A stretch of DNA of 64,000 nucleotides from NCBI GenBank assembly GCA_902613065.1, contig CACMFU010000001.1:1-64000 (forward strand). Reading direction: 5' to 3'. Positions 28,699 to 37,895 of this stretch are shown one piece after another. The DNA is from an uncultured Pelagibacteraceae bacterium. GTDB taxonomy: Bacteria; Pseudomonadota; Alphaproteobacteria; Pelagibacterales; Pelagibacteraceae. The notes under the pieces are model-generated. The model was not told the origin of the DNA and did no database searches. It was given only the letters and a program-made list of their open reading frames with translations. The position numbers were made by a program, and so were the translations under genes. Every line of letters begins with the position of its first letter. The first letter of the stretch is position 1.

Positions 28699-29760
28699 AT
28701 GAAAGCACAGGTTTTACATAAGTACGACCCAGAAATGAAAGAGGGAACTTGGGTAACAAATCAAGAAATGCCTGATCCAAAAATAGAAAAGGCTTCTGAT
28801 GTAATAGTTAAAATTGGTGCAGCTGGTGTTTGTAGAACTGATCTACACATAATTGAAGGAGTTTGGAAACATATTCAAGATCCAGACGGAAAACTACTTC
28901 CTTGCGTTATGGGTCACGAAAATGCTGGTTGGATAGAAGATGTTGGAAAGGACGTTACAGAATTTAAAAAGGGAGACCCAGTAATTTTGCACCCACTTAT
29001 ATCTGGAACAGATGGAACATGTCTTGACTGTAGAAGAGGTAACGACATGCATGCTGCCGCTGGAGCTTTCCCAGGATTAAGTATTAAAGAAGGTGGATAT
29101 TCAGAACTTTTAAAAACAAGTGTGAGGAATTTAATTAAATTGCCAACAGTATTGGCACCTAAAGATGTTGCTCCATTTTCTGATGCTGGTTTAACAGCTT
29201 ATAGAGTTGTGAAAAAAGCTACCAGGCATTTACTTCCTGGTCAAAGTTGTACAATAATTGGTGCTGGAGGTTTAGGACATATTGCTATTCAATGTTTAAA
29301 AGCAATGTGTGCAGCTGATATAATTATTGTAGAGAAATCAGAAAAAGCTCTTAAACATGCTATGGAGTTGGGTGGAGACCACGGAGTTTTGATTGATGGA
29401 AACGAAATTGAAAAAGTTCAAGAGTTAACCAAGGGAAAAGGTTCTGAGGCTGTAATTGATTTCGTTGGTGAAAAAGGATCGACTGCAATGGGAATTCAAA
29501 TGACTTCAAATGGAGGCTTTTATTATATTGTAGGTTATGGAGAGGAGATCAAATCTTTAGCCGTAGATTTAATAATATCTGAAAAAACAATAGTCGGAAA
29601 TTTAGTAGGAACGTGGTCTGAATTATACGAGCTCATGGAATTAGCTGACAGAGGTAAAGTCAAGCTATCTATGCAGGAATATAAATTAGATGATGCTAAC
29701 AAGGCGCTACATGATCTTAATGACGGAAAAGTCAAAGGTCGTGCAGTGTTAGTTCCATAA
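28699..29760 (+). CDS. Zinc-type NAD(P)-dependent alcohol dehydrogenase
   Basis: GVCRTDLHIIEG, GHENAGWIEDVG, IIGAGGLGHIAIQ. Confidence 0.93.
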   Translation: MKAQVLHKYDPEMKEGTWVTNQEMPDPKIEKASDVIVKIGAAGVCRTDLHIIEGVWKHIQDPDGKLLPCVMGHENAGWIEDVGKDVTEFKKGDPVILHPLISGTDGTCLDCRRGNDMHAAAGAFPGLSIKEGGYSELLKTSVRNLIKLPTVLAPKDVAPFSDAGLTAYRVVKKATRHLLPGQSCTIIGAGGLGHIAIQCLKAMCAADIIIVEKSEKALKHAMELGGDHGVLIDGNEIEKVQELTKGKGSEAVIDFVGEKGSTAMGIQMTSNGGFYYIVGYGEEIKSLAVDLIISEKTIVGNLVGTWSELYELMELADRGKVKLSMQEYKLDDANKALHDLNDGKVKGRAVLVP

Positions 29761-29784
29761 TTAACAACAAAGAGAGGAAAAAAG

Positions 29785-31320
29785 ATGAAGACAATAAAAA
29801 CTTGCGTAACCGCTCTAATATCAGCTTTGTTGGTATTTAGTCCTGTTGCGTATGCTGATAAGTGGAGTGATCAGTTTCCACATATCAAAGCAACTGGGGA
29901 TATTCCTGGTGATTGTTCTTACGAGTCTATGTCTAAGAAAAACTATAAAGGCAAGACGCTTAAGATTAATACACATGCTGTACCAGTCATGGGAGAGCCA
30001 ACAGCTCTACATGCTGAGCAGTTCGCTAAACTTACTGGAGCAAAAGTTGATGTTACTCATACACCAGCAGGTGACTTATATGCGAAAGCAATGGTACCAT
30101 TTCAAGCTGGACAAGCTCCATATGACATCGTTTTTGGATTTTCAAACTTCATTAACGATTGGAGAAGATACTTAGAGCCAGTTCCAAAGAAATACGTTGA
30201 GATGAAACAAATGAAAGACGTTACCCCGTCTCACATTGGTGTAGCATCTTGGGATGGTGTTATGTATCAGTTTCCGGTTGATGGAGACAGACATTATCTA
30301 AAATATAGAAAAGATGTAATTGATAATCCTGAGTACCAAAAGCAATATAAGGAAGCTACTGGTAAAGAGTTAAAGGTACCAACAACTTGGAAAGAATATG
30401 GAGAAATGGCCGCTTATTTCAATGGATGGGATTGGGATGGTGATGGCGAGAAAGAATATGGATCAGCAGAAGTTATGAAAAAAGATGACCTGATGTATGC
30501 TGCTTTCTATTCAAGATCTGCTGCTTACTCTAAAAATCCTAAAACACCAGGTGGTTTTTTCTTTGATTTAGAAACTATGAAACCACTAATTAACAATCCA
30601 GGTTTTGTTGAAGCATTAACAGATTGGGTTGCAGCAACTAAATATGTTCCACCAGGAGGAATAAATTTTGGTTTAGGTGATGAAATTGGATCATTTGGTG
30701 GAGGACAAACTTTGTTTAGTTTTTCATGGGATGATGCATTTGTTGCTGCTATGCAACCAGATAGTCCAATAAACAATAAAGTTGGTGCTGCACAGTTACC
30801 AGGAGCAATGAAAGTTTGGAATAGAAAAACTAACTCTTGGGATGAAGGCTTTAACCAAGCTCCTTTCTTCGTATGGGGATGGGCAGTTGGAGTAGCTAAG
30901 AAAAGTAAAGAGAAAGAAATGGCTTTCGATTACCTATGTTTCTTCGCTAACGAAGCTAACCACCAAGCGGACATTGGAATTGGTAGATTTGGTGTAAACC
31001 CATTTAGAAATGACGACTTTAAAGTTGATGTATGGACACAAATTGGTTGGGATAAAGATATTGCTCAATCATATGTTGATACTCTTGCACAAATGGAACA
31101 AAGTAAAAATAGAGTATTTCCATTAAGAGTTCCTGGAACTTTTGAGTTTAATGCTGCATTGGCTACTGCTGCTGCAAAAGCATTAGCTGGTCAATTATCT
31201 CCACAAGCTGCTTTAGACGAAGCTGCTAAACAGTGGGAAGATATACTTAACAGAGTAGGAAAAGATAACGTAAGAAAAGCCTATGCTGTTGGTGTAGCAA
31301 TGGAAGATAATAAGCAATAA
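29785..31320 (+). CDS. ABC transporter substrate-binding protein (CUT1/GlpV-like)
   Basis: Signal peptide; extracellular solute-binding fold; followed by two permeases and two ATPases. Confidence 0.9.
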   Translation: MKTIKTCVTALISALLVFSPVAYADKWSDQFPHIKATGDIPGDCSYESMSKKNYKGKTLKINTHAVPVMGEPTALHAEQFAKLTGAKVDVTHTPAGDLYAKAMVPFQAGQAPYDIVFGFSNFINDWRRYLEPVPKKYVEMKQMKDVTPSHIGVASWDGVMYQFPVDGDRHYLKYRKDVIDNPEYQKQYKEATGKELKVPTTWKEYGEMAAYFNGWDWDGDGEKEYGSAEVMKKDDLMYAAFYSRSAAYSKNPKTPGGFFFDLETMKPLINNPGFVEALTDWVAATKYVPPGGINFGLGDEIGSFGGGQTLFSFSWDDAFVAAMQPDSPINNKVGAAQLPGAMKVWNRKTNSWDEGFNQAPFFVWGWAVGVAKKSKEKEMAFDYLCFFANEANHQADIGIGRFGVNPFRNDDFKVDVWTQIGWDKDIAQSYVDTLAQMEQSKNRVFPLRVPGTFEFNAALATAAAKALAGQLSPQAALDEAAKQWEDILNRVGKDNVRKAYAVGVAMEDNKQ

Positions 31321-31332
31321 TTTTGTAAACTT

Positions 31333-31359
31333 GTGGCCGTTTTTTAACGGCCACATTTT
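31333..31359 (+). terminator. Intra-operon stem-loop (terminator/attenuator) between SBP and permease genes
   Basis: GTGGCCGTT TTTT AACGGCCAC followed by ATTTT. Confidence 0.75.
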
Positions 31360-31381
31360 AAAATAATCCAAAAAAAAAATT

Positions 31382-32248
31382 ATGAATTTTAAACACAAGT
31401 TTGTTTTTTTATTCCCAGGATTGTTTGTACTTATTGGAATTTTAATTTTTCCAATTATTTTTACTATTAGATTAAGTCTTTCTGGATGGAATAGTTATAC
31501 ACCAGAAATGAACTTCATAGGCATTACGAATTACATAAGGTTATTTACTGATGACCCGAGGTTTTGGGAGTCTTTTTTTAGGCTAAGTTTTTTATCAGTA
31601 ACTACAGTTATTCTTCAATATGTTATCGGATTTGCTTTAGCGATGATGGTTTGGAGAGAAATAAAATTTAAAAGATTTTTTAGAGTAATTTTTCTAGTAC
31701 CAATGATGACAACTCCAGTAATAATGACAGTTATTTGGAGAACATTTTTTCATGAGTCACTAGGTCCTGTAAATGATTTGTTAGGTGGATTAGGAGTAAA
31801 ACCTATTTTATGGTTGAGTGATCCAGTTATTGCAAAGTTTACTGTTATAATTGTTGAAGTTTGGCAATGGACACCGTTTATGTTTTTACTATTACTAGCT
31901 GGACTTTTGTCACTTCCAAAAGAACCCTTTTTGGCAGCCGCTATAGATGGAGCAAGTCCATTTAGAAAATTTGTTTATGTAACCTTTCCTTTGATGGCTC
32001 CAATATCAATTGGAGCAATAATAATAAGACTTATCGAGGCTTCAAAAATAATGGATACAGTATTTGTTTTGACCTCAGGAGGACCAGGTACTGCAACTGA
32101 GACCTCAAGTTTTTATATTTATATTAAAGGATTAAGAGAATTTCAGATGGGTTATGCAGCAACCTTATCTTTCACTTATCTTGTAATAATGATTATCAGT
32201 TTAACGATAATAGCTAAAGTTTTAACCAAATTAATGATCAAAGAATAA
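31382..32248 (+). CDS. ABC transporter permease (sugar/polyol type, MalF/UgpA-like)
   Basis: TM-rich; EAA loop EPFLAAAIDGASPFRKFVYVTFPLMAP. Confidence 0.93.
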   Translation: MNFKHKFVFLFPGLFVLIGILIFPIIFTIRLSLSGWNSYTPEMNFIGITNYIRLFTDDPRFWESFFRLSFLSVTTVILQYVIGFALAMMVWREIKFKRFFRVIFLVPMMTTPVIMTVIWRTFFHESLGPVNDLLGGLGVKPILWLSDPVIAKFTVIIVEVWQWTPFMFLLLLAGLLSLPKEPFLAAAIDGASPFRKFVYVTFPLMAPISIGAIIIRLIEASKIMDTVFVLTSGGPGTATETSSFYIYIKGLREFQMGYAATLSFTYLVIMIISLTIIAKVLTKLMIKE

Positions 32249-32250
32249 CT

Positions 32251-33099
32251 ATGAGCAAACTTTACACTTTTCTTAAATATTTCTTTATTACATTTTGGAC
32301 TGTATTTGTTGTTGCACCTTTTCTCTGGGCTGTATCAACATCTTTTAAAGACTTCCAATCTGTAAATAGTAAAGTAACTTATATACCTTGGTTAGATTTC
32401 GAACCAACACTGGAGGGTTGGAGAGTTTTAATTAAGTCTCCTGCGAAAGGTGGAGTAGATATTGTCGAGCCTTATTTTAACAGTATTTTTGTAACCTGTA
32501 CTGCTAGTTTAATAAGTATTGTTCTTGGAACACTTGCTGCTTATGCACTATCAAGATTTACCTTTAAAGCCGGATTTGTTAGAAACAACGATATTACTTT
32601 TTTCTTCATTTCACAAAGAATCATGCCTCCAATTGTATTATCAATTCCTTTCTTTATTTTTCTAAGCACAATAGGATTGCTTGATAGTTTATTAGGTCTA
32701 GTGGTCGTATATATCGTTTTATTAATGCCAATTGCTGTTTGGATTATGGTAGATTTTTTTAATAGAGTTCCAAAAGAATTAGATGAGACTGCATTAATTG
32801 ATGGGTGTAATCCTTATCAAGCTTTCTATAAAGTTGTTTTACCAAATTCAATACCTGGATTAATTGTTGCGGGAATGTTTTGTATTATTTTTGGATGGAT
32901 AGATTTCTTTTTTGCATTTATTTTGACATTTACTGAAGTACAATTGTTACCTGTAAAAGTTGTTGCACTTAATTCATCAATAACACCATGGTGGAGCCTT
33001 TCAGCATCAGCTTTAGTCTCAGTTGCACCATTAATAATCGTTGCATTTATAGTTGAGAGATATCTATCAAAAGGAAATTTATCAGGAGCATTAAAATAA
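32251..33099 (+). CDS. ABC transporter permease (MalG/UgpE-like)
   Basis: EAA loop KELDETALIDGCNPYQAFYKVVLPNSIPGL. Confidence 0.93.
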   Translation: MSKLYTFLKYFFITFWTVFVVAPFLWAVSTSFKDFQSVNSKVTYIPWLDFEPTLEGWRVLIKSPAKGGVDIVEPYFNSIFVTCTASLISIVLGTLAAYALSRFTFKAGFVRNNDITFFFISQRIMPPIVLSIPFFIFLSTIGLLDSLLGLVVVYIVLLMPIAVWIMVDFFNRVPKELDETALIDGCNPYQAFYKVVLPNSIPGLIVAGMFCIIFGWIDFFFAFILTFTEVQLLPVKVVALNSSITPWWSLSASALVSVAPLIIVAFIVERYLSKGNLSGALK

Positions 33100-34178
33100 T
33101 GAATTTAATTGGAGAGAAAATTTCTTATAAACCTGATGAGCAATTTCATTTAAACGATGTCTCGTTTAATTTTAAAAAAGGCAATTTGTATACCATTTTA
33201 GGCAGAACTTTATCTGGCAAAACGACTCTTTTAAAAACAATTGCAGGATTATTAAATCCAGATCAAGGCTCAATTTCTTTTGAGGAAAAAGACTTTATTA
33301 AAATACCAGTTTGGGAAAGAAATGTTGCTATGGTCTATCAACAATTTATTAATTACCCTCATTTAAATGTCTATGAAAACATAACTTTTCCATTAGAACA
33401 AAGAAAATTAAGTCCAGAGCAAATAAAAAAAGATGTAGATGAAGCTCTAAAAACTGTTGGATTGGTTGGATTTGAAAATAGAAAAATTCAGGAATTATCT
33501 GGCGGACAGCAACAAAGAGTTGCGCTTGCAAGATCACTTGCAAAAAAAGCAAAAATTTTGTTGCTAGATGAACCGTTAGTTAATTTAGATTATAAACTTA
33601 GAGAGCAATTAAGAGAAGAATTTAAAAGAATTTTCTCAGAAGGACTGTCCCAAGATACAATTTTAATTTATTCAACAACAGATCCCCAAGAAGTAATGGA
33701 ACTAAATGGAGAAGTAATTGTTTTAGATGAAGGGAAGGTATTACAAAAAGGGCCTGCCAAAGAAATTTTTGAAAATCCATCTAATTTAAAAGTTGCAGAA
33801 ATATCAAATGATCCACCAATGAATGTTCTGAAGGGTTCAAAAAATTCAAAAAATTTAAATTTTGAGAATATTTCTTTAGAAATTCCAAATCATTTTAAGA
33901 ATTTAGAAGATAGAGATTATAATTTTGGAATTAGAGCTTCAGAAATTAAACTTGATGAGAATGGTGAAGAATTCGAAATAGAATTAGCAGAAATTAGTGG
34001 GTCAGAAACATTGCTCCACCTAAAAAGAGGAAACTCAAAAATAATTGCCTTAATCGAGGAAGTAATGAATTTTAAAATTCATGAGAAAGTAAAAATAAAT
34101 TTTAATGCAAATAAGTTTTATGCTTTTGGAGAAGATGAAAAATTAGTTTCATCGCCATATGGAGGAACAAATGGCTAA
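33099..34178 (+). CDS. ABC transporter ATPase 1 (GlpS-like; no H-loop histidine)
   Basis: GRTLSGKTT, LSGGQQQRVALARSLA, LLLDEPLVNLD, but IYSTTDPQE at the H-loop position. Confidence 0.92.
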   Translation: MNLIGEKISYKPDEQFHLNDVSFNFKKGNLYTILGRTLSGKTTLLKTIAGLLNPDQGSISFEEKDFIKIPVWERNVAMVYQQFINYPHLNVYENITFPLEQRKLSPEQIKKDVDEALKTVGLVGFENRKIQELSGGQQQRVALARSLAKKAKILLLDEPLVNLDYKLREQLREEFKRIFSEGLSQDTILIYSTTDPQEVMELNGEVIVLDEGKVLQKGPAKEIFENPSNLKVAEISNDPPMNVLKGSKNSKNLNFENISLEIPNHFKNLEDRDYNFGIRASEIKLDENGEEFEIELAEISGSETLLHLKRGNSKIIALIEEVMNFKIHEKVKINFNANKFYAFGEDEKLVSSPYGGTNG

Positions 34179-35244
34179 AATTGATTTATCTAATATTTCT
34201 CATACTTATAATCCTCTAGATCCAAAACCAACATATGCCCTCAATCCGTTTTCAATGACTTGGGAAAATGGCAAGCGGTATGCAATTTTGGGACCCTCTG
34301 GGTGTGGAAAAACTACAATGTTAAACATTGTTTCTGGATTAGTGAGGCCATCAAAAGGTGAAATATTATTCGATGAAACACCTGTAACCGATTTAAAAAC
34401 AGAAGATAGAAATATTGCACAGGTTTTCCAATTCCCAGTAATTTACAATACAATGACAGTTTATGACAATTTAGCGTTCCCACTAAGATGTAGGGAATTT
34501 ACAAAAGAAAAAATTGAAGAAAGAGTAAAAGCAGTTTCAGATACTTTAAATTTATCTTCATTTTTAAACTCACCAGCAAGAAAATTAACGGCTGATCAAA
34601 AACAACTTATCTCTTTAGGTAGAGGTTTAGTTCGAGAAGACGTTGCTGCTGTTTTAATGGACGAACCTCTTACAGTTATAGACCCAGATTTAAAATTTAG
34701 ACTTCGAAGAAACTTAAAAGAAATCAATGAACAATATAAAACAACATTGGTTTATGTAACTCATGATCAAAACGAAGCTATGACTTTTGCCGAAAATATA
34801 ATTGTTATGGATCAAGGTGAAATCGTGCAAGTTGGATTGCCAAAAGATTTATTTGAAAAACCTAAAACAACTTTTGTAGGTTATTTTATTGGCTCTCCTG
34901 CGATGAATATTTTTCATTCAACTGTATCCTCTGATCATGAAGTAAAAATTAATGACACCACTATTAAGACAAATTCAAATTTAGGAAATTTAAAAGATAA
35001 AAATGTTAAACTGGGAATTAGATCTGAGTTTATAGAATTGGCTGAAAAAGAAAAAAGTAATACAGTTAAAATTAAACTCATAAGAGTTGAGGACTTTGGT
35101 AATTTTAAGCTCCTTACAGGAAAAATGGGTGATTTAGTGATTAAGTCAAAAGTAGAAAGAGAAAAACCCATTCCAGACGGAGAATTAAATTTATATTTTC
35201 CACCAGAGAAATGTTGCGTTTATTCTGATGAAAAATTAGTTTAA
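34171..35244 (+). CDS. ABC transporter ATPase 2 (GlpT-like; degenerate signature motif)
   Basis: GPSGCGKTT, VLMDEPLTVIDPDLK, YVTHDQNEA, but LTADQKQ in place of LSGGQxQ; start after GGAGG at internal Met. Confidence 0.92.
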   Translation: MAKIDLSNISHTYNPLDPKPTYALNPFSMTWENGKRYAILGPSGCGKTTMLNIVSGLVRPSKGEILFDETPVTDLKTEDRNIAQVFQFPVIYNTMTVYDNLAFPLRCREFTKEKIEERVKAVSDTLNLSSFLNSPARKLTADQKQLISLGRGLVREDVAAVLMDEPLTVIDPDLKFRLRRNLKEINEQYKTTLVYVTHDQNEAMTFAENIIVMDQGEIVQVGLPKDLFEKPKTTFVGYFIGSPAMNIFHSTVSSDHEVKINDTTIKTNSNLGNLKDKNVKLGIRSEFIELAEKEKSNTVKIKLIRVEDFGNFKLLTGKMGDLVIKSKVEREKPIPDGELNLYFPPEKCCVYSDEKLV

Positions 35245-35251
35245 GAGATAA

Positions 35252-36550
35252 ATGAAACTCCTAAATTTATCAGCACAACAACTTTTAAAAAAACTTAAAA
35301 ATAAACAATTAACTTCCGTTGAACTTTGTAAAGCATATATCAATCAAAAAAAAAAATATGATAAGAATATTCAAGCCTGGGAATATTTTAATGAAAAAAA
35401 ACTCCTAAGTGATGCAAAAAAATCTGATAATCAGAGAAAAAAATTAAAATCTTTAGGGGTTTTGCATGGTTTACCAGTAGCACTTAAAGATATTATCTCA
35501 ACAACAGAAATGCCAACAAAATATGGTGCAAGAATAAAATTAAAAAAAAAGAATAATTCAGATGCTAAAATTGTTGAGCTCTTAAAAAAGGCTGGAGCAA
35601 TAATTATGGGTAAAACTGTAACTTGTGAATTAGCTTTCTTATCGCCGTCAAAAACCAAAAACCCACATGATTATTCAAGAACACCAGGAGGTTCATCTAG
35701 TGGCTCTGCAGCCGTTATTGCATCTGATATGGCGCCATTATCAATTGGAACTCAAACGGGTGGATCTGTAATTAGGCCAGCCTCTTATTGCGGAGTTGTT
35801 GGTTATAAACCTACTTATGGATTAATTTCTAGAAATGGTGTTTTGCAAACATCATATAATTTGGATCAAGTCGGAGTATTTGGAAAAACAATTAGTGATG
35901 TAGAACTTTTATCGAAAGTTTTGTTTGCTAGAGACGATGCAGATGAAACAACAACAAGCATTAATTTTCTTAATAAAAAAATTAAAATAAAAAAATCAAA
36001 ATTTGTTTTTTATAAAACCAAACGCTGGAGAAATGTTGACAGCATTTCAAAAAAATCATTTAACAAATTTATTTTAAATAATAAAAAAATAGTAAAGGTT
36101 GAGACTGCTCCCAAATATTTTGAAGATATGATTGATTGTCATACAATTATATATGAGACAGAGATGGCTCAAAATTTTCATCATTATTACAAAACTTCAA
36201 AAGGAAAACTTTCTATAGAAATTAAGAGAGCAATTATTAATGGACTAAAACATTCGGCAAAAGATTATGCTTTAGCTTTAGATGCGATGAGAACATACTC
36301 AAAAAACTTAGATAGTATATTTGAAAGGTTTGATGCAATTATAACGCCAAGTAGTTGTGGAATTGCTGACAAAGGATTTAAGACAACTGGTAGTCCAGAA
36401 TTTAATAAGATTTGGTCTCTAGCACATGTTCCCTGCATTTCACTGCCAATTTTAAAAGGCGAAAAAAATTTACCTTTAGGATTGCAAATTATAGGCAAAC
36501 AATTTGAAGATCTAAGCATGTTAAAGCATGCCAAAATATTTATGAAATAG
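35252..36550 (+). CDS. Amidase (GatA/amidase signature family)
   Basis: GLPVALKDIISTTEMPTKYG, SRTPGGSSSGSAAVIASDMAPLSIGTQTGGSVIRPASYCG. Confidence 0.93.
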   Translation: MKLLNLSAQQLLKKLKNKQLTSVELCKAYINQKKKYDKNIQAWEYFNEKKLLSDAKKSDNQRKKLKSLGVLHGLPVALKDIISTTEMPTKYGARIKLKKKNNSDAKIVELLKKAGAIIMGKTVTCELAFLSPSKTKNPHDYSRTPGGSSSGSAAVIASDMAPLSIGTQTGGSVIRPASYCGVVGYKPTYGLISRNGVLQTSYNLDQVGVFGKTISDVELLSKVLFARDDADETTTSINFLNKKIKIKKSKFVFYKTKRWRNVDSISKKSFNKFILNNKKIVKVETAPKYFEDMIDCHTIIYETEMAQNFHHYYKTSKGKLSIEIKRAIINGLKHSAKDYALALDAMRTYSKNLDSIFERFDAIITPSSCGIADKGFKTTGSPEFNKIWSLAHVPCISLPILKGEKNLPLGLQIIGKQFEDLSMLKHAKIFMK

Positions 36551-36568
36551 TGATAATTCATAAACATT

Positions 36569-36585
36569 TACAATCATAGATTGTA
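36569..36585. promoter_or_regulatory. Inverted repeat TACAATC-ATA-GATTGTA upstream of the TRAP operon (operator candidate)
   Basis: Perfect 7-bp inverted repeat in the 126-bp amidase-dctP spacer. Confidence 0.4.
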
Positions 36586-36624
36586 ATTAAGTGAAAAATC
36601 TTCAGTTTTTTAAAATGACTCTAA

Positions 36625-36649
36625 GATGCATATATGCTTTAAATGCATC
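36625..36649. promoter_or_regulatory. Inverted repeat GATGCAT-N11-ATGCATC just upstream of the dctP RBS
   Basis: Perfect 7-bp inverted repeat, loop ATATGCTTTAA. Confidence 0.4.
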
Positions 36650-36676
36650 AGTTAATTAACTTAAAGAGGAGAAATA

Positions 36677-37807
36677 ATGATTAAAGAAAAAAAACTATTG
36701 AAGGGTAAAACTCCTTCAAGACGTAAATTCTTTAAGGCTGCTGCTGCGACTGGTGTTGCTGCTGTAGCTGCATCATCTTTAGCTGCTCCAGCCGTTGCCA
36801 AAGAAAGAATTGAAGCTTCTATGGTAGCTACATGGGGAAGAGATTTCCCAGGTTTAGGAACTGGTGCGCAAAGATTTGCTCAAAGAATTACAGACATGAG
36901 TGATGGAAGAATTCAAGTCACTTACTATGCAGCAAACGAAAGGGTTAAAGCGTTTGACTCATTTGACGAAGTTGCTTCAGGTAACTCGCAAATGTATCAC
37001 GCTGCTGACTACTACTGGGTTAAAAAAGATCCAGCTTGGGGTTACTTTACAGCTGTACCTTTCGGTTTCACTTATACTGAAATGAACGCATGGATTAGAT
37101 TTGCTGGTGGTCAACAATTATGGGATGAACTATCAGACAAATTCGGTCTAAAAAACTTTATGTGTGGAAGCACAGGAGTTCAAATGGGTGGATGGTTTAA
37201 CAAGAAAATTAGAAGCCCTAATGACTTCAAAGGTCTTAAAATGCGTATGCCTGGATTAGGTGGACAAGTTATCGGTAAACTTGGAGGATCTCCAGTTTCA
37301 CTTCCTGGTGGACAAATTTACGAAAACCTTGTTTCTGGTGCAATTGATGCAACAGAGTGGGTAGGTCCATGGAATGATGAAGCTATGAAATTCCAAGAAG
37401 CTGCTAAATACTACTACTATCCTGGAATGCACGAGCCAGGATCTATGTTAGCATGTGGTACTAACAAATCTTGGTTTACAAGCTTATCAAAATCAGATCA
37501 GCTATTAATTGAAGCTGCAGCTGCGATGGAAAATGACGTTATGATGTCAGAGTACAACGCTAAGAATGGTGCTGCGCTTGCAAGATTAATAAACGATCAT
37601 GGTGTTAAACTAGAGAAGTTTAGCGACAAAGTTTATGATGGTTTTGCTAAAGCTGCTAATGAAGTATTTGAGGAAACAAGAGCAAGCAGTGGTCTCGCTG
37701 AGAGAATCCACTCTAGTTTCTTACAGGCTAGAAAAGACATTGGTTCTTGGACCAACTTGTCTGACTCACCTTACATTTCTCAAAGAAACAGAGCATTAGG
37801 AATGTAA
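36677..37807 (+). CDS. TRAP transporter substrate-binding protein (DctP/TakP-like), Tat signal
   Basis: SRRKFFKAAAATGVAAVAASSLAAPAVA twin-arginine leader; TRAP SBP motifs; followed by DctQ and DctM. Confidence 0.93.
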   Translation: MIKEKKLLKGKTPSRRKFFKAAAATGVAAVAASSLAAPAVAKERIEASMVATWGRDFPGLGTGAQRFAQRITDMSDGRIQVTYYAANERVKAFDSFDEVASGNSQMYHAADYYWVKKDPAWGYFTAVPFGFTYTEMNAWIRFAGGQQLWDELSDKFGLKNFMCGSTGVQMGGWFNKKIRSPNDFKGLKMRMPGLGGQVIGKLGGSPVSLPGGQIYENLVSGAIDATEWVGPWNDEAMKFQEAAKYYYYPGMHEPGSMLACGTNKSWFTSLSKSDQLLIEAAAAMENDVMMSEYNAKNGAALARLINDHGVKLEKFSDKVYDGFAKAANEVFEETRASSGLAERIHSSFLQARKDIGSWTNLSDSPYISQRNRALGM

Positions 37808-37827
37808 TCTAACTAAATTTAGTTATT

Positions 37828-37857
37828 AAAGGGCCCTTAATTGGGCCCTTTTTTTTT
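37828..37857 (+). terminator. Rho-independent terminator after the TRAP SBP gene
   Basis: AAAGGGCCC TTAATT GGGCCCTTT followed by T run. Confidence 0.9.
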
Positions 37858-37895
37858 AAACAAAATCGAGTATTACTTAGGTATTTTAAAATACT

